A DNA stretch of 64,000 nt. Source: Chloroflexota bacterium (GTDB taxonomy: Bacteria; Chloroflexota; Limnocylindria; Limnocylindrales; CSP1-4). Made by a program: the position numbers and the translations under genes. The stretch lies in NCBI GenBank assembly GCA_019637815.1, contig JAHBUZ010000010.1, positions 62,001 to 126,000 of the forward strand, read 5' to 3'. Positions 23,234 to 31,790 of the stretch are shown here, piece by piece. The notes beneath the pieces were generated by a model. It worked only from the letters and a program-made list of their open reading frames with translations. It did not search any database and was not told the DNA's origin. The first letter of the stretch is position 1; every line of letters starts with the position of its first letter.

Positions 23234-23297
23234 CAGGACCCGTCGACCGCCCCCGGCCTGCCCTACGATGGCGCTGGTCTTGCAGGAGGACGCGACG

Positions 23298-23852
23298 ATG
23301 GCGGGAGCACTGGGTCTCGGTGACGGTGGCGGTGCCGCCTCCGTGACGTTCGTGCGTGCCTCGACGACGCGACGCGTCGTCGCGTACATCGGCGATAGCC
23401 TGCTGCTAGGCGCGGTCGGCCTCGCGATCTGGGGGGTCGTGGACCACCTGGGTATCGCCCGGTCGCCGGCCAACACCCCGATCGGCTCATCGATCGAGCC
23501 CGCCACCCTGGCCGTGGTGCTCCTGCTCGTGGGCATGAACGCGCTCTACTTCACGGTCCTCTGGCGACTCCAGCAGGGCACGCTCGCGATGCGGCTGCTG
23601 CGTCTCCGCGTCGGGCGGGCCGCGGACGGCGTCCCGTTGACCTGGCGCCAGGGGATCGTCCGGTGGCTCGTCCTGGAGGGCATCCTCTCGCTGACCTCGG
23701 CGATGGTCCCCGAGAACGACGTGACCTACGCGTTCAGCGGGCTCGCCGGCATCACGTGGGTCACGATCCTCCTGATCTCGACCATCCGCGACCCGATGCA
23801 CCGGGGTCTCCACGACCGTTGGTCGGACAGCATGGTCGTCAGCGAGGCGTAG
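23298..23852 (+). CDS. RDD family membrane protein
   Basis: A 184-residue integral membrane protein with an RDD domain: RRVVAYIGDSLLLGAVGLAIWGVV (the R and D of RDD), a second helix ATLAVVLLLVGMNALYFTVLW with QQGTLAMRLLRLRVGRADG-like signature, and DPMHRGLHDRWSDSMVV at the end. RDD proteins are thought to be transporters or membrane scaffolds. AGGAGG at 23284-23289, eight bases upstream, fixes ATG 23298. TACGAT at 23264-23269 is a likely -10. Confidence 0.85.
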   Translation: MAGALGLGDGGGAASVTFVRASTTRRVVAYIGDSLLLGAVGLAIWGVVDHLGIARSPANTPIGSSIEPATLAVVLLLVGMNALYFTVLWRLQQGTLAMRLLRLRVGRAADGVPLTWRQGIVRWLVLEGILSLTSAMVPENDVTYAFSGLAGITWVTILLISTIRDPMHRGLHDRWSDSMVVSEA

Positions 23853-23879
23853 CGCGACGCGGTCCCGCCGCGTCCAGGC

Positions 23880-25334
23880 TCAGTCGGGCACGGACGGCGA
23901 GGGCACCGGGAACCCCTCGAGGGACGCGATCCAGAATGCTGGCGTGCCCGGCGGGATCGGTGGATCGCCGCGCGACCGGCGGATGCAGGCGAGTGCGATG
24001 ACCGTCGTCCCGCGGGCGGCCATGTCCCCCAGGCAGCTGCCGTCGCTGCCGGTCCAGGCGAGACCCTCGTCCCAGGTCATCCCGCTGTCGACCGAGCCGA
24101 TGAGCCAGGACCATTCCTCGTCCGCTTCCTGAAGCGTCCCCGGGATCGGCCGCGAGCCCCAGCTCGAGCCACGGACGAGGACCTGTGCCCCATCGACCAC
24201 CACGGAAAGCACGAATGCCGGCTGGCGCACGTAGGTCAGGGTCGTGCTCGCGGCCGTGACGCGCCAGATCACCATCGCGTTGCCGTAGCCCGTCCCATCA
24301 TCGATGTCGTACGACTCGCCGATCAGCAGTACGCCATCAGGGATCGGCACGAGCCCCAGCTGGCCGTCCTCGTCGAACCGGTCCGGCACTTGTCCGAAGG
24401 TCGTCCACGCGATGCCGTCCGACGAGCGCAGCACGGCGGGCTCCCGTCCTTCACGCACGGCCAGGAGCTCATCGTCCGTCTGGCGGATCGCGATGCCGTA
24501 GTCGTCCGTGCCCGGTGGGGCCATGCCCACGAGCCGGACCCGCTCCCAGTCGCTGCCGTTCCCGCTGCTCCAGGCGCGGGTGCCACGGGCGTCCGCCGGT
24601 CGCTCCTCTTGCGCCGCGAGACCGACCACGCGTTCCGAGCCGATGGGCAGCGGCGCAGCGCCACAGCATGGGTCCCAGCACTTGGAGACGTAGACCATGA
24701 TCCGGTCATCGACCGTGGCGACGTGCTGGTGGTTCGCCTGGCACCTCCAACGCTCGAGCCGCTTGGGGACTCGGTAGTCAAAGCCGCCGGCGCGTCGCCA
24801 GTCGACCCCGTTCGGGGACCGCCAGAAGCCGAACGAGACGGTGAACCGTCGGAAGCCGCGATCGTCCGTGACCAGGACCAGCCCACCGCGGAGTGGCAGC
24901 AGCTCCCGCGCACCGATGATGCCCGCCGGCAGCCGCGATCTCGTCCAGGTCCGTCCGTCCGGCGAGCGCCAGACCGCGATCGCCCGAAACTCCTCGCCGT
25001 CCCGGGTCGGACGTTCCTGGAGCACGGCGAACCCATCGGCCCACGCGACCGGGGAGCGCAGGTACCGGTCGGCGCGCAGCCAGGGTGGGCCGACCGGCTC
25101 CCAGTCCAGGACACCGGGGACCAGGCCACCCGGCCCGGGGGTCACGCGCGGCACTGGTGTGGGCCTCAGGACCGGTGTCGGCCGGGGCGTCGAGCTCTCG
25201 CTTGGTCGAGGCGTCGGACCGGAGCGCTGCGTCGGTGTCGGCGACTGCGCGGAGGAGGCGGTGCTGAGCGCCCCGATGGTGAGGGATGCCAGGACGGCGA
25301 GGAGGAGCATCGAGCGTGGTGGGCGCATGGACAT
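23880..25334 (-). CDS. Secreted Asp-box (BNR-like) repeat protein
   Basis: A 484-residue exported protein. A signal peptide covers about residues 1-30 (MLLLAVLASLTIGALSTASS), then a Pro/Thr/Ser-rich linker (about 31-70), then a repeat domain. At least five Asp-box-like turns can be read: WRSPDGRTWTR, WRSPNGVDWRR, WSSGNGSDWER, LRSSDGIAWTT and SVDSGMTWDE. This is the fold of sialidase-like and photosynthesis-assembly beta-propellers, but I see no sialidase catalytic set, so enzymatic function is not claimed. ATG 25334 or 25328 could start it; a GTG at 25361 is in frame. It follows the other secreted gene on the same strand. Confidence 0.7.
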   Translation of the reverse strand: MSMRPPRSMLLLAVLASLTIGALSTASSAQSPTPTQRSGPTPRPSESSTPRPTPVLRPTPVPRVTPGPGGLVPGVLDWEPVGPPWLRADRYLRSPVAWADGFAVLQERPTRDGEEFRAIAVWRSPDGRTWTRSRLPAGIIGARELLPLRGGLVLVTDDRGFRRFTVSFGFWRSPNGVDWRRAGGFDYRVPKRLERWRCQANHQHVATVDDRIMVYVSKCWDPCCGAAPLPIGSERVVGLAAQEERPADARGTRAWSSGNGSDWERVRLVGMAPPGTDDYGIAIRQTDDELLAVREGREPAVLRSSDGIAWTTFGQVPDRFDEDGQLGLVPIPDGVLLIGESYDIDDGTGYGNAMVIWRVTAASTTLTYVRQPAFVLSVVVDGAQVLVRGSSWGSRPIPGTLQEADEEWSWLIGSVDSGMTWDEGLAWTGSDGSCLGDMAARGTTVIALACIRRSRGDPPIPPGTPAFWIASLEGFPVPSPSVPD

Positions 25335-25443
25335 GAGACGCGGGACCTCCGTGATCGTCACTCGCCCCGCGACGGATGACTCGTGGCGGTCCAGGTTCGT
25401 TGCTCGACCTCGACAGCAGGCTTGCGGCGATCCGCCGGATCGG

Positions 25444-26541
25444 TCAGGGCCTCGTATCGGTGATCTCGGCGACGGTGACGGCCCGGACGTGGCGCCCCCG
25501 CTGGTCGCATGTGAGGTCCGCCGCGATCAGCAGTGGTGTCTCGCCCACCAGGAATGCGGAGCTCGGGTCTTCTGCCCATGCGACCCACCAGACCGAGCCG
25601 ACAGGGAGTCGCACGGTCCGGTCGAGATGATCGCGTCGCCTGGCGGCAGCGAGGATGACATCGTCGCCATCGGCGGTGTGGAGTCTGGTCGTGATCGCTT
25701 CGTCGCATCCCTCGAACGTCGCGATCACGCGGACATCGGTCGATGGGACCACCTGTGATGGGTCGGCGCCCGCTGCGAGGACGGCATCGACGATCGCCAA
25801 GTAGTCGACCGGCCGCTCGTTCGGCCCGGAGGACGCGTCGAGCGCGCCATCGCGGGGGAACAGGCCCACCGGGTTCGCCTGGCCGATCCAGTCCGTCGGC
25901 TCCCCGAGCGTGCCCGACCACCCGGTCTGGCCGGGGAGGTCGTAGGACGGGATGGCCTGGAGCCATGTCCCGTCGGCGAACGTCCGCACCAGGACGAAAC
26001 CGACCGCCGCGCCACCCAGTCGCAGCCGGTCGACACGCCGGGCGATCCGTGGAAGACGACCGACGTCGACCCGGACGTCGGCCTCGAAGCGACACGGATC
26101 GATGCAGGCCGGCAGACCGATGTGCTGGATCGAGACGAACCGCTGGTATCCGACATCACCACCGAACCCGCCGTACAGGCTGAGCGTGGTGAACAGGACC
26201 GCCGCTCCGGCGGTCGTGCCGGGCACCAGGGCCGGCTCGGGTGGCTCCACGATGACATGCAGATCGATGAAGCGGTCGGCGACCAGGCGCACATCCGTCA
26301 CCGACCACCGACCGGGCGGTGGGACGACGGGCACTCCCGGGGCCCCATACATGCCGACCCAGTGGCGTGGCTCACTGGCCCCGGTCGTCACCCACCAGGT
26401 CTCGGCCTGGTCACCGAGGATCAGGCCATAGTCGCGGAGCCGTGTCTCCGGCGACTGGGCCGACGACGGGCCGCTCGCCATCGCTGGCACGAGCAGGGAC
26501 ACGACGAGGACGAGGAGCCACCACGGTCGCAGATGTCGCAT
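25444..26541 (-). CDS. Secreted hypothetical protein
   Basis: A 365-residue exported protein. The signal peptide WWLLVLVVSLLVPAMASGPSSAQS takes the first 29 residues. The mature part is beta-rich with two spaced cysteines (PACIDPCRFEAD) and a third pair later (EGCDEAI, LTCDQRG). I recognise no domain. It lies 109 bases upstream of the Asp-box protein gene on the same strand, and both are cell-surface candidates, so they may act together. Confidence 0.65.
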   Translation of the reverse strand: MRHLRPWWLLVLVVSLLVPAMASGPSSAQSPETRLRDYGLILGDQAETWWVTTGASEPRHWVGMYGAPGVPVVPPPGRWSVTDVRLVADRFIDLHVIVEPPEPALVPGTTAGAAVLFTTLSLYGGFGGDVGYQRFVSIQHIGLPACIDPCRFEADVRVDVGRLPRIARRVDRLRLGGAAVGFVLVRTFADGTWLQAIPSYDLPGQTGWSGTLGEPTDWIGQANPVGLFPRDGALDASSGPNERPVDYLAIVDAVLAAGADPSQVVPSTDVRVIATFEGCDEAITTRLHTADGDDVILAAARRRDHLDRTVRLPVGSVWWVAWAEDPSSAFLVGETPLLIAADLTCDQRGRHVRAVTVAEITDTRP

Positions 26542-26719
26542 GACCCATGGGACGCGGCATGCGATGGATCGTCACGCATCTTCGGTGGATAGCGGACCCG
26601 CCCGGGGTCTGCACCCATCCGGACGGTGCTGGACGCCTCAGGCGATACTCCGGGGGATCGCGGCCGCGCTCCGTCCCTGCCGATCCCCATCGCTACCCGT
26701 GCCGCGTCCCGGAGTACAC

Positions 26720-27247
26720 ATGACCGACCTGCTGACCGAGCCCGCGCCGTCCCTGACCGGCTTCGAGGATCTCCTGGCGGCCAACGACGCCTATGCCGAC
26801 CGGTTCGCGCTCCAGGGCTTCGATGGCATCGCCAGACGCGGGGTCGCGATGGTGACCTGCATGGACTCGCGCATCGACCCCCTGGGCATGCTCGGCCTCA
26901 CCGCCGGCGACGCCAAGATCCTGCGCAACCTGGGCGGACGGGTGACCGACTCGGCGCTCGCGGCATTGGTCCTGGCCACGAACCTGCTGGGCGTGGAGCG
27001 GATCCTCATCGTGGGCCACACGCGCTGTGCCGGCGCCTCCAACACGGAAGCGGAGCTCCGGGAGCGGGTGGGCCGCAACGCGCACTGGGACGCGTCATGG
27101 ATGAGCTTCCACGTCATCCGTGACCAGGTCGCCGCGCTGCACGAGGACATCGCGCGCGTCCGATCGCATCCGCTCATCCCAGACAGCGTGCTCGTGGGCG
27201 GGTTCCTCTACGACGTCGACACGGGACGGCTTCGCCAGTACGGCTGA
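26720..27247 (+). CDS. Beta-class carbonic anhydrase
   Basis: A 175-residue cytoplasmic beta-carbonic anhydrase, which interconverts CO2 and bicarbonate. The zinc ligands are Cys47 in VTCMDSRIDP (with the Asp49-Arg51 dyad), His100 and Cys103 in VGHTRCAGAS. RNLGGRVTDSALAALVLATNLLGVERILI is the expected helix-strand unit. This is the short, tightly packed type common in actinobacteria. ATG 26720 has GGAG five bases upstream; a longer frame from 26540 is not supported. Confidence 0.9.
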   Translation: MTDLLTEPAPSLTGFEDLLAANDAYADRFALQGFDGIARRGVAMVTCMDSRIDPLGMLGLTAGDAKILRNLGGRVTDSALAALVLATNLLGVERILIVGHTRCAGASNTEAELRERVGRNAHWDASWMSFHVIRDQVAALHEDIARVRSHPLIPDSVLVGGFLYDVDTGRLRQYG

Positions 27248-27300
27248 TCGGCTCGGCCGCCACCGCGCCGCGGTCCGATACGCCGGCAATCCCGATCCGC

Positions 27301-27344
27301 TGACTCAGGTATGCTTGCCCGCAAGGACAAGCCAACATGAGTCA
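27301..27344. promoter_or_regulatory. Candidate iron-dependent control region of the siderophore importer
   Basis: TGACTCA (27301-27307) and TGAGTCA (27338-27344) form an exact inverted repeat around CAGGTATGCTTGCCCGCAAG. The inner sequence vaguely resembles a DtxR/IdeR iron box (about half of a 19-base consensus by eye). The right arm overlaps the start of the Shine-Dalgarno sequence AGGAGG of the binding-protein gene. A repressor site or a translation-masking hairpin both fit. Confidence 0.35.
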
Positions 27345-27359
27345 GGAGGTCAGGTCACC

Positions 27360-28385
27360 ATGTCAGACAGCCACGCACGGACCCGTATGGGGCGCTTCGC
27401 GCTCGCCGGGTTCCTGGGTGCAGCGGTCGTGGCCGCGGTCAGCCCGGTCAGCGCACAGTCGCCGGCCGAGCAGACGTATCCCATCACCATCGAGCACGCG
27501 CTCGGCACCGCGGTCCTGGAGTCGAAGCCGGAGCGGGTCGCCACGGTGAACTGGGCGAACCACGAGGTACCCCTCGCGCTGGGCGTGGTGCCGGTGGGCT
27601 TCGCGGCCGCGAACTTCGGCGATGACGATGGCGACGGCCTGCTGCCCTGGGTCAAGGAGAAGCTCGACGAGCTCGGCGCCGAGACGCCCGTCCTGTTCGA
27701 CGAGGGTGATGGCATCGACTTCGAGGCGGTCGCCGACACCCGGCCGGACGTCATCCTGGCCGCGTACTCGGGCCTGACCCAGGAGGACTTCGACACGCTC
27801 AGCCAGATCGCACCGACGGTCGCCTACCCCACGGCCCCCTGGTCGACCGACTGGCGGGACATGATCCGCATGAACAGCGCGGGCATGGGCATGGCCGCCG
27901 AGGGCGATGCGCTCATCACCTCGCTCGAGGCACAGATCGCCGAGACGGTCGCGGGCCATCCGCAGCTCCTGGGCAAGCCCACGATGTTCCTGACCCATAT
28001 CGACACGACCGACCTGTCCCAGGTGAGCTTCTACACCACCAAGGACACGCGGGTCCAGTTCTTCCTGGACCTGGGGCTCACGATGCCCGAGAGCGTCATC
28101 GCGGCGTCCGAGGGCAGCGATGCCTTCGCGGGCACCATCAGCGCCGAGCAGGTCGACATGTTCGATGACGTCGCGATCATCGTGACCTACGGCGACCAGG
28201 AGCTGGTGGACCTGCTCAAGGCGGATCCACTCCTGTCGCAGATGCCGGCCGTGGCCAACGACGCGATCGTGCTGCTGCCGAACGGGCCGCTGGGCACGGC
28301 GGCGAACCCCACGCCGCTCGCCATCTCGTGGGTGCTCGACGACTACGTCCAGCTCCTCGCCGAGGCCGCTGACAAGTCCTCCTGA
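27360..28385 (+). CDS. Iron-siderophore ABC transporter, substrate-binding protein
   Basis: A 341-residue type III (FhuD/FepB-like) binding protein. A signal peptide ends near residue 33 (AAVVAAVSPVSAQS); no lipobox Cys is evident, so it may not be a lipoprotein. YPITIEHALGTAVLESKPERVATVNWANHEVPLALGVVPVGF is the family opening, and DTRPDVILAAYSGLTQEDFDTLSQIAPTVAY the second lobe hinge. It should capture a ferric-siderophore complex for the two permeases downstream. AGGAGG at nine bases supports the start. It ends in the first unit of a 20-bp tandem repeat. Confidence 0.88.
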   Translation: MSDSHARTRMGRFALAGFLGAAVVAAVSPVSAQSPAEQTYPITIEHALGTAVLESKPERVATVNWANHEVPLALGVVPVGFAAANFGDDDGDGLLPWVKEKLDELGAETPVLFDEGDGIDFEAVADTRPDVILAAYSGLTQEDFDTLSQIAPTVAYPTAPWSTDWRDMIRMNSAGMGMAAEGDALITSLEAQIAETVAGHPQLLGKPTMFLTHIDTTDLSQVSFYTTKDTRVQFFLDLGLTMPESVIAASEGSDAFAGTISAEQVDMFDDVAIIVTYGDQELVDLLKADPLLSQMPAVANDAIVLLPNGPLGTAANPTPLAISWVLDDYVQLLAEAADKSS

Positions 28386-28460
28386 CCGGGATCGACCGAT
28401 CCTGACCGAGAGGCAGCCATCCTGACAAGGATCCAGCCACCTTGACCACGGTCCAGCCAT
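28381..28460. repeat. 20-bp tandem repeat, four imperfect copies, bridging two genes
   Basis: Units begin at 28381, 28401, 28421 and 28441, all close to CCTGACCAGGATCCAGCCAT. The first unit contains the stop of the binding-protein gene (TGA 28383-28385) and the last contains the TTG start of the permease (28442). Every unit has TGA at its third base. The spacing is not a multiple of three, so the units fall in different frames. Confidence 0.85.
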
Positions 28461-29488
28461 CGGCTGCTCCATCGGGCGTCGCGATCGTGCGGCGCCCGAT
28501 GCGTGTCCGTGCCCTGTGGCTCCTCGCGGGGCTCGTGGTGCTGGGCGTGCTGATGATGCTCTCGGTCGCCATCGGCTCCCGGGACGTGTCGTGGTCGGAG
28601 ATCATGGGTGGTCTCGGCGGCTCCATCGACGGGCTCGGCCAGGCCGCGGTCGCCAAGCGCATCCCGCGCACGCTGCTGGCGATGCTCGTGGGTGCGGCTC
28701 TCGCGGTCGCGGGCTGCGCGCTCCAGGGGGTGACGCGCAACCCGCTCGCTGACCCGGGCATCCTGGGCATCAACATGGGCGCTTCGCTCGCGGTGCTCAT
28801 CGGCATCGTGGCGCTCCGCCTGGTCGCGCCCGAGCACTACATCTGGATCGCCATCATCGGCGCCGGGCTTGCGTCGGTGTTCGTGTACACCGTGGGCTCC
28901 CTGGGGAGGGGCGGTGCGACACCCCTGAAGCTCGCCCTCGCGGGTGCCGCCACGGCCGCCGCGCTCTCGTCGTTCACCACCGCGGTCGTGCTGCCGCTCA
29001 ACGATGTCGCGGGCACGTTCCGCTCGTGGCAGGTGGGTGGCGTCGGCGGCGCCACGTATGCGGCCATCGGCCAGGTGCTGCCGTTCCTGGCGATCGGCTT
29101 CCTCGTGTGTCTCGGCTCGGCGCGCGCGCTCGACACGCTGGCGCTGGGTGACGAGCTGGCAGCAGGTCTCGGGGAGCGCGTCGCGGTCGCCCGGGTGACG
29201 TCCTGGATCGGTGCGGTCGTGCTGTGTGGCGCGGCGACCGCGGTGGCCGGACCGGTCGTCTTCGTGGGCCTCATCGTGCCCCATCTGTGCCGGCTGCTCA
29301 TCGGCGTGGACCATCGGTGGCTGATGCCGGCATCGGCGATCGTCGGAGCGGGTCTGTTGACCGCGTCGGATGTGGTCGGCCGGATCATCGCCCGACCGAG
29401 CGAGGTGGATGTCGGGATCATCACCGCGTTCATCGGCGCGCCGGTCTTCATCCACATCGTGCGCCGCCAGAAGGTGCGCGCCCTGTGA
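28442..29488 (+). CDS. Iron-siderophore ABC transporter permease (FecCD family), first copy
   Basis: A 348-residue FecCD/BtuC-type permease with about ten helices. Signatures: RIPRTLLAMLVGAALAVAGCALQGVTRNPLADPGILGINMGAS, and near the end AGPVVFVGLIVPHLCRLLIGVDHRWLMPASAIVGAG, the coupling region that contacts the ATPase. The apparent start is a TTG inside the fourth copy of the 20-bp repeat; the next in-frame ATG is at 28499. The stop overlaps the GTG of the second permease. Confidence 0.9.
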   Translation: MTTVQPSAAPSGVAIVRRPMRVRALWLLAGLVVLGVLMMLSVAIGSRDVSWSEIMGGLGGSIDGLGQAAVAKRIPRTLLAMLVGAALAVAGCALQGVTRNPLADPGILGINMGASLAVLIGIVALRLVAPEHYIWIAIIGAGLASVFVYTVGSLGRGGATPLKLALAGAATAAALSSFTTAVVLPLNDVAGTFRSWQVGGVGGATYAAIGQVLPFLAIGFLVCLGSARALDTLALGDELAAGLGERVAVARVTSWIGAVVLCGAATAVAGPVVFVGLIVPHLCRLLIGVDHRWLMPASAIVGAGLLTASDVVGRIIARPSEVDVGIITAFIGAPVFIHIVRRQKVRAL

Positions 29489-30519
29489 CCACGGCGACCA
29501 TCGACCTCGTCGTCCGGACCCGGACGCGACGCACCCAGCGACGCCGCGTGGTCATGGCCATCCTGGCCGTGCTCATCCTCGTCGTGGTCGCGACGAGCCT
29601 CATGGTCGGCCACACGTTCTACCCGCCCGGGGACGTGCTGCGGGTCATCCTCGGCGAGGAGGTGGAGGGGGCCTCGTTCACGGTCGGCGTGCTGCGACTG
29701 CCGCGGGTCGCCCTGGCGGTCGTGGCGGGCTGCTGCTTCGGGCTCGGCGGCTCGACGTTCCAGACGCTCCTGCGCAACCCGCTCGCGAGCCCGGACATCA
29801 TCGGCATCAGCCTGGGTGCGAGCGCCGCGGCCGCGTTCGGGATCGTGGTCCTGGGGCTGGGCCAGGCAGAGGTCGCCGCGTTCGCCATCCTCGCCGGGCT
29901 GGGTGTCGCGCTCGTGGTCTATGGCCTCTCGTTCCGGAGTGGGGTCGTGGGCACGCGTCTCATCCTTATCGGTATCGGCATGGCCGCGATGCTCGAGAGT
30001 GCCATCGCGTACATCCTCAGCAAGGCGTCCGAGTGGGACCTCCAGGCAGCGCTCCGCTGGCTGGCCGGGAGCCTCAACGGCGCCACGTGGGGTGAGGTGC
30101 TGCCCGTGGTCGTGGCGCTCGCGGTCGTGGGACCGCTGCTGCTGTCCCGGGGCAGCGACCTGGGTGCCATGCGCCTGGGCGACGACACGGCTGCGGGGCT
30201 CGGCGTGCGCGTCGAGCGCACCCGGCTGCTGGTCATCATCGCGGCGGTCGCGCTCATCGCCTTCGCCACGTCCGCGGCGGGGCCCATCGCGTTCGTGGCG
30301 TTCCTGTCGGGACCCATCGCGGCGCGCGTGGTCGGTCCCGGTGGCTCACCACTCCTGCCGGCAGCGTTCGTGGGCATCCTGCTCGTCCTGGTCGGCGACC
30401 TGTGCGGCCAGTGGCTGTTCGCCAGCCGCTATCCGGTGGGCGTGGTGACCGGCGTGCTGGGCGCGCCGTACCTGGTCTATCTCATCGTCCGCAGCAATCG
30501 AACGGGAGCTTCCCTGTGA
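29485..30519 (+). CDS. Iron-siderophore ABC transporter permease (FecCD family), second copy
   Basis: A 344-residue FecCD permease that would pair with the preceding one as a heterodimer. VLRLPRVALAVVAGCCFGLGGSTFQTLLRNPLASPDIIGISLGAS and SAAGPIAFVAFLSGPIAARVVGPGGSPLLPAAFVG are the conserved blocks. The GTG at 29485 overlaps the upstream stop by GTGA; its own stop overlaps the GTG of the ATPase gene, so the three are coupled. Confidence 0.9.
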   Translation: MTTATIDLVVRTRTRRTQRRRVVMAILAVLILVVVATSLMVGHTFYPPGDVLRVILGEEVEGASFTVGVLRLPRVALAVVAGCCFGLGGSTFQTLLRNPLASPDIIGISLGASAAAAFGIVVLGLGQAEVAAFAILAGLGVALVVYGLSFRSGVVGTRLILIGIGMAAMLESAIAYILSKASEWDLQAALRWLAGSLNGATWGEVLPVVVALAVVGPLLLSRGSDLGAMRLGDDTAAGLGVRVERTRLLVIIAAVALIAFATSAAGPIAFVAFLSGPIAARVVGPGGSPLLPAAFVGILLVLVGDLCGQWLFASRYPVGVVTGVLGAPYLVYLIVRSNRTGASL

Positions 30520-31337
30520 CCACGACACCGGCCCGCCACTCCCTGGTCGTGGAGCGGCTGGCGGTCGGCTATCGCGACCGGCTGGTGTTCGAGTCGCTCG
30601 ACCTGCTGGTGCCGCCTGGCCGCATCACCGCGATCGTCGGCGCCAACGCGTGCGGCAAGTCCACCCTGCTCCGCTCGATGTCCCGGCTCCTGAAGCCACG
30701 GGGTGGCCAGGTGCTGCTGGACGGCGCGGCGGTCCATCGGCTGCCGGCCAAGGAGCTGGCCCGGACCATGGGCCTGCTGCCCCAGGCACCCATCGCGCCC
30801 GAGGGCATCACGGTCGCGGAGCTGGTGGGTCGAGGTCGACACCCGCACCAGGGCATGTTCACGCGCTGGAGCCGCGAGGACGATGCGGCCGTCGCGGCGG
30901 CGCTCGATGCGACCGGGACCGTCGATCTCGCGGACCGACCCGTGGACGAGCTGTCCGGCGGTCAGCGACAGCGTGTCTGGATCGCGATGGCGCTCGCCCA
31001 GCAGACGGACATCCTGCTCCTGGATGAGCCCACCACGTTCCTCGACGTGAGCCACCAGGTGGAGGTGCTGGACCTGCTCACGGATCTCAACCACGATCGC
31101 GGCACGACCGTGGTGATGGTGCTCCACGATCTCAACCTGGCCGCGCGGTACGCGGACCACCTCATCGCGCTAGCCGATGGGCGGCTGCACGCGGCAGGAC
31201 CACCCTACGAGGTGCTCACCGAGGACATGGTGCGGGCGGTGTTCGGCATCGGCAGCCGGATCATCACGGATCCGGTGTCCGGTCGACCGCTGATGCTGCC
31301 GATGGGCCGCCACGGGGCGAACGGCGACAGTCCCTGA
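30516..31337 (+). CDS. Iron-siderophore ABC transporter ATPase
   Basis: A 273-residue FepC/FecE-like ATPase. Walker A is GANACGKSTLL (near residues 42-52), the Q-loop LLPQAPIAPEG, the signature LSGGQRQRVWIAMALAQ, Walker B ILLLDEPTTFLD, and the H-loop VLHDLNLAARY. All essential residues are present, so the importer should be complete. GTG 30516 overlaps the permease stop. It ends a four-gene operon: binding protein, two permeases, ATPase. Confidence 0.92.
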   Translation: MTTTPARHSLVVERLAVGYRDRLVFESLDLLVPPGRITAIVGANACGKSTLLRSMSRLLKPRGGQVLLDGAAVHRLPAKELARTMGLLPQAPIAPEGITVAELVGRGRHPHQGMFTRWSREDDAAVAAALDATGTVDLADRPVDELSGGQRQRVWIAMALAQQTDILLLDEPTTFLDVSHQVEVLDLLTDLNHDRGTTVVMVLHDLNLAARYADHLIALADGRLHAAGPPYEVLTEDMVRAVFGIGSRIITDPVSGRPLMLPMGRHGANGDSP

Positions 31338-31790
31338 CCACCTCGACCGACCAGGGTCGATGCGCCCGGATCGGTGGGCCCGCCGACCTTGGGGCGCCCG
31401 ACCTTGGGGCGCGGACCTGACAGTTCGACGGACTGGTCGTCGGGTACACGGATGCGGGTGCGCAGGCCGCCGTGGTCGCGAGCATCTCCACGCTCGATCG
31501 GCCCGTGGCGACCCGGCAGTCCGCCGACCAGTGCGCTGGAGTGTCGGGATGGAGCCTCACCGACCCGGATACGCCTCAACCAGTGTGGCGGACTGACAGG
31601 ATCGAGCGGCGATGTCGTCCACTGCGCACGCCCACGAGTGCTGCCCGGCGCCGATCCTTCAGCTCGTGCGCCTCACGACAGCCACCACGGTCCTGACCGA
31701 TGCCTTGGACTTGTGGATCGAGTCGTTCCGTCCGCTCGCGGCGTCATACAGTGTGGGATCCGGATCGCGGTCCCTGACGACGGGGGTGTG
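31338..31790. other. 453-base intergenic region with a tandem duplication and a possible gene remnant
   Basis: CCGACCTTGGGGCGC is present as a perfect 15-bp tandem duplication at 31383-31397 and 31398-31412. Around 31430-31530 one frame reads FDGLVVGYTDAGAQAAVVAS before decaying, which may be a fragment of a lost gene. TACAGT at 31747-31752 could be a -10 for the sigma-factor gene. Nothing else is supported. Confidence 0.4.
31383..31412. repeat. 15-bp perfect tandem duplication
   Basis: Two identical copies of CCGACCTTGGGGCGC, back to back, downstream of the siderophore ATPase gene. It is of the same style as the other short tandem duplications in this window. Confidence 0.85.

Noticed and set aside
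23880-25334. Sialidase
   Set aside because: Asp-box turns are structural and occur in many propellers; the arginine triad and other catalytic residues are not evident.
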